A stretch of 64,000 bases of DNA from assembly GCA_963965975.1 (NCBI GenBank), contig OZ014412.1:5334501-5398500 (forward strand). The letters are read 5' to 3'. The notes beneath the pieces were generated by a model that was given only the letters and a program-made list of their open reading frames with translations, made no database searches and was not told the origin of the DNA. Below are positions 23,869 through 34,500 of the stretch, in pieces. A program made the translations under genes and the position numbers. Position 1 is the first letter of the stretch. Each line of letters opens with the position of its first letter. The stretch is from Xestospongia bergquistia. Its lineage: Eukaryota; Porifera; Demospongiae; Haplosclerida; Petrosiidae.

Positions 23869-25837
23869 ATGATCATGAAGAAGTATCTCCTGAGCATCTC
23901 TTTTATCTTTGGGAGAGCATTTGTACTACTCAATGATCCTAATAATGTATGTAGTAAAACTGAAACATCACATGTTCTACCAGGAATGATGATAACTCTG
24001 CTTTGTACGGTAAACAACACAGGAGCTGTAAATAATCTACTTATATGGAGTACACCTGTTAATCAAAATGGAGACTTAATACACATTAGTGGAGCATTAT
24101 CTCTCAGTAATTCAATATTCTCATCTATTGCTACGTTCAGTGAAGATTTAGCTAATGCTACACTGACATTTACAACTATCCAGTCATTGGATAATCAAGT
24201 AGTATATTGTAAAGACAACTTGGGATATTCTAAAAGATGTTCTCTGTTGATATACAGTGAGTAGATTAATTTGTAATTTATTTTATTTGTTTTTATAATA
24301 GCTATTCCCAGTGTTATAACCAACCTCACTAATACCAGTATTACTTACCAGTCAGTAAGTTTATCATGGAATGTTCCCAGTGATACAGGAGGATATAACA
24401 CAGTAAACTATATTATCACTGTGACTCCATTAGATGGTAAAAATCCATGGAACATTACTACTACAGACAATAGTACTAGTTACGCTGTCACTGAACTAAT
24501 GTTTGGTCAGAGTTATAACTTTACTGTGAGAGCAAATAATAGTATAGGACTGGGAGAGGAGAGTAATACACTGACTGCTCTAATTCCTGGATTAGGTATA
24601 TTATTAAATGTAAACAATAGCTTCTACATACATTTCTTTACAATAATATAATACAGTTTCCAGGTTTATTCAAAGCATAGAAATATGCTTTACTATAAGT
24701 AATGGAAGCAACTTACTAAACATCTATTGGAATGTAAGATTTATTTTATTTAAGACACTTTATAATAGTTACTTTATCACATTTTAGTGTTCTAACATAT
24801 TTGATGCTAATATTCCACCAGTGACTAACTACACTGTTAATGTTAATGGATTTATTATCTACACCTTCTTCCCTGACAACTGTCCCTCCGATGGTTCTCC
24901 TTATAGAATTCAAACTTTTAATAACACACGATATTCTATTAACATCACAGCTAATAACATACTTGGATCAAGTATTGGTTCCAATATAGTCATCAGTAAG
25001 TTTAATGTTTTATAAACTATATACTGTCTATTATGCAATATAGAAAACTTCATGTCAATAACATCAGACATTAACCTGATAGGAGAAACATATGTCCTAT
25101 TAAGAGTTAAGATAACATGGAACAGTCCATGTATTGATAAAGTACAAGTGATAATATCATACTACAAATCATCAAGATCATCAGTACCTCATAATAGTAG
25201 TAGTAGTTATTATTTGATTGAAGATGTTAATGGTAAATTAATTTTTCTTGATAATTTAGATCCAGGTTCTGAGTATCTTTATAATATCTCAATATATGAA
25301 GGAAATGAACACATCATTTCAGAAGTGAATAAAACTTTCTATACAAGCAATAGAGGTGGTATGTGAATAACTCTTCTTTATTTAACCCTTTCACTTTATA
25401 ACATATAGGGATTCTTCCTACATGTACCATAACTCAACTACTCTCAATAATTGAAATTACAAGTACTGTAACAATTTCTGTTACAAATTCTCCACTTGAT
25501 CAGCAAACAGCTGGTGAGCAGCAAACTCTCTCTTTATTTCTCTTACATTATAATTCCTATAGACTCACTTCATTGTAATGTTATAATTGCTGTCAGTATA
25601 CCCATTACTGCTATAGTAACTGTTATACTAACAGCTGTAGTACTCTCTTTTATCTACTATTGTATCAGATCTAAAGGGAGTTACTCTCCCTCACCAGTTA
25701 TTACTCATTTTCCTATGGCTACAACAACAGTATCTACTAGTGGTGTAACATCACTTGAAATGAAAGATAATATGGCATATAGTCATAGTGGGAGACTTAC
25801 TAAAACATCAATCATTTATGATAATATAATTAATTAA
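23869..25837 (+). CDS. Gene D: complete Ig/FN3 transmembrane receptor
   Basis: Seven exons: 23869-24256, 24302-24595, 24657-24733, 24788-24995, 25044-25358, 25409-25513, 25563-25837. They sum to 1662 nt, an unbroken 553-residue frame. Exon 1 alone encodes the signal peptide (MIMKKYLLSISFIFG) and the whole Ig domain (Cys in TLLCTV, Trp in LLIWSTP, Cys in VVYCKD). Then come one FN3 (exon 2), a second FN3 split over exons 3-4, a third FN3-like module (exon 5) and a linker. The last exon has the membrane segment ITAIVTVILTAVVLSFIYY and a tail of about 55 residues ending TSIIYDNIIN. IIYDNI fits the ITIM pattern and YDN a Grb2-type SH2 site. An upstream in-frame ATG at 23821 is less likely, because it would bury the leader. 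Many N-x-S/T sites. Confidence 0.85.
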
Positions 25838-27537
25838 CTACATTTGATTTCAACATTTAATGATAATACTTAATTTTGTTTGTTTTTGTTCATAATTAAT
25901 TACATAAAAAGTTTGTATATTAATATATTAATATATATATAGTGACAGGTGTATTAATTGAGCACATCTAAGACTGTATACATATAGATCTAGGTATTAC
26001 TAATATAATTTGAATGAGACAAATGACAAAAAGAAATTAACTTATAATTATGTATCATCCTTTTAACAGACCTATTGTCATGTTGACATCAGCACTACTA
26101 TTGTGAATGTAGAAAGAAAAATGGAGTAATGAACATGAAAGGAGATAAAGGGAATCATTGGAAGGGAACTGAAAGATAAACATTATTTATGACTTACAAT
26201 AATTGTCTACTTATTTTAGACAGTTTATATATTTTTTCCGATAAGTTTGTATGCAAATCTCCAGTGCATGCCACCAGCTGTGAATACAATAGATTTGAAC
26301 TTGTTAATAATATTAATACAATATAGATATGAACAAAGTTAAATGTAATCAAATAATCAATCTATTAACTGTTAGTTATCCTGAGATACCATTATCTACT
26401 AGTATGTATTTTAATATATGACATAAAAAATAGTATGAAATATGGTCATGTGACCATTGAGAGGAGAATCATCCATTTCTCTGTTTATTAACAATATCAT
26501 ATATTGGCTACTGTATTTTAGGTTTTACTATTTTTAGTAAAAATTTTTAGTTTTACTATTTAGTTTTTACCTATTTTAGTTTTTACCTTTTTCAATCTCT
26601 TCAGTTGTTAATCACATAATAATTTCATGTAGTAAATTAATCATTTTCTTATACCATCATTAAATTCCTCCTTATTCCAAGATGATGGTTATAATATGAT
26701 GGTTATAATCACTGACTATTATATTGTTGTTATAAGTTAATAAAATATATAGATTATCTCATTCCACACAAGTTGTAGTGGTATAACCAATATGATTATT
26801 ATCATTACCTTGTTCATAACTAACATTTTACATAATTAAGAACGTCATTACATACAGACAGACAGACACAAATATTGCACTCATACACTGTAAAAATTGA
26901 TTGGTTGATTTAACCATTATTCGGTTATACAGGTTGCAATTACAAACTTATTTTTGTGAAAAGTAAGCATAATACTGTTTTCATTACTAATGTACTACTG
27001 CTTATGTAGCTACATAGCCACTAATTTCATAACACATTAGTAACCAAAATAGTTATAAGTTTACTTTTTGCATATGCAACCCATATAACCATGTATTGGT
27101 TAAACCAACTATTTAATTTTTGCAGTGTACAGTATGGAATTACCTGATACTGTATTCTCATCAATGTCATATGCTTCATTGCTTCTTCAGGTGGTGATGA
27201 TGGATTTGAAATACCATGAAATTATCACATATTATAAACTGAAGAAGATGCTGAGATAATTAAGGGGGAGGACAGTGGAGTCAGTAAGTCCATCCGATAC
27301 AATTGATAGTGTTCGACTGTGTTCCTTGTATGTTTTCGTGCTCACTAATTTATGGCAATGTCCATATGATAATGTTGAACACCAATAGCATTAACTATCA
27401 GATCTCTGTGTCCGTCTGCCATATATATCTTTAAAAGATGTAATGATTATAGAAATGATAATTAAATCATATTAAATTTAAATATGCAAATGCGACAATT
27501 AAATTTTTAGATTTCGGAGGGTAACTGTGCTTTGACT
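25838..27537. other. 3' flank of D and intergenic spacer
   Basis: 25.84-26.48 kb is shared with the 3' flank of F (61.26-61.93 kb). 26.34-26.46 kb matches a repeat with GTTAGTTATCCTGAGATACC, also found at 13.3, 45.2 and, inverted, 30.1 kb. 26.5-26.6 kb is a TTTTAGT-rich low-complexity run. No gene seen. Confidence 0.5.
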
Positions 27538-29327
27538 ATGACTACGAGCAAAAGACGAAGACCATTCTGTAGTGAAACTGATGTTGTACAGCCTTCTCCA
27601 CTTAGGATAAGGACTAGGAGAACTTTTTTGTGTGTTTGAGGCTATTGGTGATGTTAGTATGTTTGAAGGAACAGACTCTCAATCAGATCTTAACATTCCA
27701 AGTCACCGATCTTGGTTGCGTCCTCTGGAAGATGTTACTGCTAACGCAATACTAAGCAAACTCATAGCATGTATTGAAGGCAGTGTAGTACTCTCTCCTT
27801 GTCTTATAGAAGAGGGTGCAGTTTCATTTGAAAACTAATCTGATCTTAGATCACCTTCATTTGAAGGTAAATTATTATAACATATTATGTAATTTATCAT
27901 TACCATTATTTGTTAATGTACTCAATTATTATTACAATTATCATTTATTTAGCGTCCCCAAAATACTAATAAGTAATTAGTGAAGTTCTAACAGTTCTTC
28001 AAAAGTTGCCATTTGTTAGAAAAAGGTTACCATCTCAAAAGGCCAAAAGAAAGCACTTCTCATTTTGTTCAGCAACTTCATCTGTTACTTGTAACACTTC
28101 ACAGTTCAATGAGTTTAATGACTACCAACAATACATAGTTTACTATATTATGGACTTAATTAATTGATGTAATTATAGTCAATTGTCAATTGACAGAGTT
28201 CAATTACCATTACTCCATTACATTGAAATATAAGATACAATTACCTTTGCCATTATTATTACTATAAGACTTGTAATTAATTATTTAATTTATTGCATTT
28301 CAGTTAACATTACAACATCCTTGCTCTTTATATTTTATATGTTAAATATTGTATTCTTTCCTTAATCAATAGACATTCAGGAAGAGCTACAAGAAATTAA
28401 GGCTAGTAGCAAAACATCAGAAGACAAGTTTGACAAGAAATTATGCGAAATTGAGAACGTTATAAATGGTTTCAAGGATCAAAGGTCTAAGAATAAATCA
28501 AAAGTTTTATGAGATATTAGAGTGATTAATAAAGTAAGTTTATTATAATTATTAAATAAACTATTGTTAGTGTGTTATCAGAAGAGTATATAAAACACTA
28601 TAGGACAACAAAGAAGATTTTGAATGGACATTTGAGTATGTCATATTCTTTTATTTATATAATTTATATAGTTACCATTTATATTAGCAAACCATTCAAA
28701 GACAAAGTGAATGAGTACATTACACTGAGAATTATTGCTGAAACAATAATTACATGTTTCTATCATTGAAATGAGAGGTATGTTCATATAATTTTCTGAA
28801 TAAAATTTATTTACAAGATAACTAACAAAGACATACTTTCAAAGTTTAAAAATGTCTTTCAAAGAAAGACACAATGGAAAGTATGTACAAAAGAAATATG
28901 AGCAACAGAGAAGAAATAGATTAACAAAGGTAATCTCTGATATCCTTCATAAAAATATTAACATAGGTATCTATTAATGTAGAAACTATCTGTTTACATG
29001 GCCTCTCTTTACATCTTCAATTAACAGAAGAGCAGGAAAGTATTGAAAGCAGAGCCTTGTTGTGGAATATAAAAGTAAAGAAGATAATGAAGAAGAAAAG
29101 ACTTTTAGTTGTTTGGACTCTTCCATGAATTTCAGAAAAGTCACAACACTATTGAAGGCTCTAAACAAAAAGGGAGTGTTAATCAAAATCTACTAGAGGA
29201 AGAAATATGATGTTTAAAAGATAGATAGGTTGGCCATTCAACAGGCTACCAACTACAAGTGATGGCACTATTTCACAGTTGGTATTGAAGTTAATAATTG
29301 AACCAAATTTGACAATTATGTTGTAAC
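27538..29327 (+). pseudogene. Decayed unrecognised multi-exon gene
   Basis: Coding-like pieces on the plus strand: 27538-27639 (MTTSKRRRPFCSETD, stopped by a frameshift at a T6 run near 27628), which continues in another frame to 27838 (SHRSWLRPLEDVTANAIL); 28373-28512 (a charged coiled-coil-like stretch, EELQEIKASSKTSEDKFDK); 28852-28929 (KKYEQQRRNRLTK, then a GTAATC donor); 29056-29192 (SKEDNEEEKTFSCLDSSMNF); 29228-29327 (GWPFNRLPTTSDGTISQL). Splice sites between them are plausible but frames are interrupted. The family is unknown to me. It is less AT-biased and more lysine-rich than its surroundings. Confidence 0.35.
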
Positions 29328-31168
29328 TTGTTTTGTATTTGAATAGATTTAACAAATTCATTTAAGAAATTTATACCTTTTTAGAACAAGTAATTATAAT
29401 TAATATGCCAATATCGGAAATACAATATATCTTAATATGATTTCTCAATTGAAATGATGACTTATTGTAATATGTTTCCTTAAATAGAATAATAACATAC
29501 CAATACAACTCTTAAACTGGAATATTGCCAGTTTCTAATGTTTACAAAGTATGGAAATCTAAAATCTAAAAGTATCCAGTTTTCAGAAAGGCATGTTGAA
29601 TTATGAGATATTTCAACAAGTTTCTGTAAGCAAAATACTTGTCTTTTTGTCTTTTAATGCGATGCAGTGTGTATTGCCTTAATCATATTAATTGGTCACC
29701 ATTAAGTTCTTCCTTATTCCATGAGTTCTGTAATTATGATCTACTTCATATTTACATGATATCTTATAATAGAGTAATGTTTATTGACTTGGTAGAATGT
29801 TGTGGTAATAAGAAATCATTTATTAAAATGGAACCTATATAATATGATACTAGTTGATTATATGTAATTCATAAATGTATGAATTTTAATTGACATATTA
29901 TGTTGTGTTGACATATATACATGAAATTGTTATACTAAAAACATTTTAAATATTTGTAACAAACAAAACATTGTACTTATAACTCTCTTGACTGAGTCTA
30001 ATAACATAAATGACTGTTACAATGAGTGGTACCTCCTCTCAATGGTCACATGACTATATGTCATATTATCTTTTGTCATATATTGTAACACATACTAGTA
30101 GATAATGGTATCTCAGGACAACTAACAGTTTGATGGATTGACTTTTGATTACATTTCACTTTGTTCATTATCTATGTACTAATATTATTAATGAGTTTAA
30201 ATATATTGTATATTTTATTATCTTCTTGTTTAAAGAGTCAAAGTAACTCTATGGTTTACTGGTTTAGGGGATTTCCCATTGAAACCTTCACACTGATTTA
30301 ACCTCAATAGCTCTTGAGCATACTTCTATATTATGTTATATGTTTATATTATAATTGTAAAGAGTTGTATGGTGAAGTCACAAGAAAACAAATTCCAAGT
30401 CTAAAATGTTTTGAACTTGCTTAGAACTCTCTAGTGACATGCATCCATGTAAGAAAAAAGTGAAGAAAGCTGTTTAAATGTTCACATTTAAGATACAGGA
30501 GATTTTTGTCATTGTTGCAAAAATATTCCTGTATACAACATTAAGAACTTGACCAATATGCAATACCTTATTGCAGGTCACTAATTTTGGCATTTTCACC
30601 TGCTGTAAGCAAGCATCATACCTTCAAGGGTTGATTTAATAGAGTAAATTCCATTAATATTATACTTTTTGTTTAGGTAATCATTTGGTTCTAGAAAGTT
30701 CCTTTGTTGTGGTACACTTTTATTAAAAAATATTTAAGTTTTAGGTTTTGATTAGTGTGTTATTAATGATCTAAATTGTTGCCTTTAGTGCATTGTTACC
30801 CTTTTTCCTCTGGTTTTGTAATCTCTTTTTCACCTTGTATCAGATTTCATCTTTTTGTATATAAGTACATTTGATTAGGTTCAAAGACAGACATGTTAAT
30901 AATTAAGTCTAGAAAGTAATCTATGAATATAGCATGTATTGACTTTGAGTTGTTATGACAACAATAGGAAATATTACAATGACATTTGAAGAATTAGCAT
31001 AACTTGACCACAAACTAGTGTTTGAAATATAAAATAACATCAACTCATTGATAACAAATTAATAATGTTAACAAACAATGATGGAAAGAACACAAATTAT
31101 AACTAAATAGACTCATGTAGTAACATAAACAGCTGATATAGTGGGTAAATTCCCACTAGTACTAATGG
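29328..31168. other. Intergenic spacer, no gene seen
   Basis: AT-rich. 30.0-30.17 kb is an inverted copy of the repeat at 13.3 and 26.4 kb (here GGTATCTCAGGACAACTAAC). The remainder shows nothing recognisable. Confidence 0.45.
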
Positions 31169-32264
31169 TCATATGACCATACGTAAGGGAGAATAAACCT
31201 TTTTAGATATGATACAACAGAAGATAAGAGAGTAGACTAAAACAGTTAGTATAACAGTCATTATAGCAGTGATGGGTACACTGATAGCCATTCTTACATT
31301 ACAATCAAATGAGTCTATAGGAATTACAATATATGAACAATAAAAAAGCATGGTACTTACCAGCTGGTAACTGATCAAGTGGAGAATTTGTAATATAAAT
31401 TGTTACAGTACTTGTAATTTCAATTATTGATAGTTGAGTTATAGTACATGTAGGAAGAATACCTACATGTTATAAAGTGGGAACTGTATTACATAATTGT
31501 AAAGAAATACATGTAGAAATTATTGTTTACATTTAATCATATACCTTCTCCAGGAATTAGAACAGTCACTATATTACTCTCCTCTCCCAGTCCTATACTG
31601 TTATTTGCTCTCACAGTAAAGTTATAACTCTGACCAAACATTAGTCCAGTGATAGTATAACTAGTACTATTGTCTGTAGTAATAATGGTCCATGGATCAT
31701 TACCATCTAATGGAGTCACAGTGATAATATAGTTTACTGTGTTATATCCTCCTGTATCACTGGGAACATTCCATGATAAACTTACTGACTGGTAAGTAAT
31801 ACTGGTATTGGTGAGGTTGGTTATAACACTGGGTATAGCTATTAAAGATAAACGAAATAAATTACAAATTAATCTACTCACTGTATATCAACAGAGAACA
31901 TGCTTTTGAATATCCCAAGTTGTCTTTACAATATACTACTTGATTATCTAATGACTGGATAGTTGTAAATGTCAGTGTAGCATTAGCTAAATTTTCACTG
32001 AAGGTAGCAATAGATGAGAACATTGAATTACTGAGAGATAATGCTCCACTAATGTGTATTAAGTCTCCAAGGTGTACTCCATATAAGTAGGTTATTTACA
32101 GCTCCTGTATTGTTTACTGCACAAAGCAGAGTTATCATCATTCCTGGTAGAACATGTGATGTTTCAGTTTTACTACATACATTATTAGGATCATTGAGTA
32201 GTACAGATGCTCTCCCTAAGATGAAAGAGAATGTCACAACAAGCCAAACACGTTTCTCACTCAT
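31169..32264 (-). pseudogene. Gene E: broken, inverted relative of gene D
   Basis: Exons: 32264..31882 (signal peptide plus Ig, as in D), 31838..31545 (FN3, 294 nt), 31462..31361 (linker), 31314..31169 (anchor ITAIMTVILTVLVYSLIFC). Relative to D, 11 nt are missing at the middle of the Ig domain (junction 32069/32070), so the frame ends at a TAG at 32051-32049. The three exons for the second and third FN3 modules are absent, although the flanking phases remain compatible. The cytoplasmic tail stops early (YSPLRMVI). It is very similar to D elsewhere. A truncated secreted Ig fragment is the most it could make. Confidence 0.75.
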
Positions 32265-32328
32265 CGCGGTGCCATTACCGGAAAACTGTAGCAGCAGCAG
32301 GTACTAGATAACCACGCCTTATAAATAT

Positions 32329-32376
32329 TTGTGGTTTCAAGCTCCAGTTACCGAAAACTGGAGCTTGAAACCACAA
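32329..32376. repeat. Perfect inverted repeat, 21-bp arms, beside gene E
   Basis: Arms 32329-32349 and 32356-32376 are exact reverse complements with a 6-nt loop (ACCGAA). The arms include GTTTCAAGCTCCAGTT. It lies 65 bp upstream of the E start codon and would form a stable hairpin in a divergent transcript. Confidence 0.85.
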
Positions 32377-34500
32377 TATTAATATTAAAAAAACCACAAT
32401 ATTAATATATAATAATATTTTTTCGTTTAGTTAATATATTATAAATGATAGCCAATTAAATCTTAAATACTTTGTTTTAATAAATTAATATATCACTTTT
32501 AACATTTTTAAAACAGAATTTTTGCATAAAATTGTTAGCATAAATAATAATCAAGAAACTAGCACTGCAGTCGTTGGTCTCCAACAAAGTTTGTCCTTAA
32601 TTCTTTAAACTAGATTGTTTTGCACACAAGTCTAAAGAAAGTTAAGTTATTATAAACATTTACATGAATTTTATTACTGTGTTAAAAACAGTAATTTAAG
32701 TTAACCTCATAATGACAAGCTTCATATTCTTATGTGGAAATATAAATTCATAATAGCTTGTTATATACAAGGTGACAACATCATTCAATGTGTGTGACTT
32801 GTTAATATGCATCATTACAACGATCAATAGCCAGGAATAAGAGGAAATGTATTAAAAAATGAACAAATGGTCTTAATTATTGCTGACACACCGACATCAA
32901 AACAACTAACAATAGTATTACACTAACTTGACACACAAGTGGAACTAATACCAGTACAGAAAGAATACTTAAACATTGAGTGTACAGTAGAAGATAACGT
33001 TGTTAATTCATAGATGATAATTCATTTATTTCTAGGGCATATGATATAATTTATGTAATTTAATAGACATTGATGACATCAACACACATACATTTTGGTG
33101 GACAGAATGATGTAATAGAAGAAACAAAATTACTTGTTGATGCTGTTAGTGTTCAATCAATGCAGGTAATGGAGATTTAAGCAATTAAGATCTAATTTAT
33201 GTTGACACACCCAGTTGAAAGAACTATAAGCGTGATGTTTTGTTACGTGTGGTTTTAGTATAATAGTATCGTTAAACATAACATGTTAATATGATATAGA
33301 TTAGTACATTTATAACATTGAAGATATTTTGAGTAAATTAATAAATGATTTCTTATAACCAAAACATTCCATAAACAATATTCTATAAGATAATCATGTA
33401 AATATGAAGTAGATCATAAATACAGAACTCATGGAATATGGAGGAATTTAATGGTGGCATAAAATATCATTAAGAGTATGCATGTGATTGAATGATACAT
33501 GACTAAAGAGGATGATAAAGGCATAAACTGTATGATATTGTTAATATATATTGTAGTAATACAGAGAACACAACATTAGTTTTGATTGCTGACACAGAAA
33601 TTTAATTTCTATAATGAGAAAAAAATGTTAAAAGTCAATGCAAAATACATGTAGTAATTGAGTGAAATAGGAAAAAAATATTATTTTAATATTACATCTT
33701 CTGTTCTAACTTTATTATATCTAATTTCATTCCTACTTCAATATATTGTATCTGTGGATTAATTATAACATCAGTCCATTTATTACATTTATAGTACAAA
33801 TTATATTGAGATAAGGGAATTATGTTCTATTTAAATATTGTCCTGTTTGTATAGTTTAATAACAAACAAGAATGTAACAGTAAACATTTGAACAGCTATA
33901 CAAGCAATTAAGAGATTGTTATTAAGTCCCACCCACCAAGATATATCTATCATAATTATATCAGTAATTAATTATGATACATTTATGATATATCTTGGTG
34001 GGTGGGACTTAATAATGAACTGTAGGTTCAAACAACAAATACACATGTACTTTATTTCCTTGAGTAAAAGCTACTACATCTTGTTATTTGCTTTATGGAA
34101 GAGGGCATTGTTTGTATATTGTATATAATAGTATTAAGAGCCAAATAAAATTATGAGAATTTTAGCCCACAAACTCTGGAAGAATATAGTATATATAATA
34201 ACTACTAGTCTGGTGAGCCAAACCCAACCACTATGTTTAAACAAGGGATGAGAAAGGAGGGTCTGGGAAATTAAAGGGTTAGATTTGTCTTGGAAAACTA
34301 ATAATAATAAGTAATAAGTATTGATTTTAATTTCTTGATAAATTATAGATTTTATTAGTGTTATTGCTTTGATAAGAGTTTCATAAAACTGACAGTGTTT
34401 ATATTAAAGCAAAATGTTATTGTCATATATCATTACTTAGTGATGCTTGTCATATGAAGAAAAGGGAGGCTATTTATGAGGATAAAACATAATGACTTAC
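32377..34500. other. Spacer between E and B; 3' flank of B
   Basis: 32.4-33.2 kb holds nothing recognisable. 33.2-34.4 kb is paralogous to the 3' flank of locus I (13.45-14.9 kb). A 27-bp-armed inverted repeat lies within it. Confidence 0.5.
33921..34013. repeat. Inverted repeat, 27-bp arms
   Basis: Arms 33921-33947 and 33987-34013 are exact reverse complements containing CCCACCCACCAAGATATA. The paralogous site at about 14.37-14.44 kb has only one arm, so the second arm arose in this copy, probably by template switching. Confidence 0.8.
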
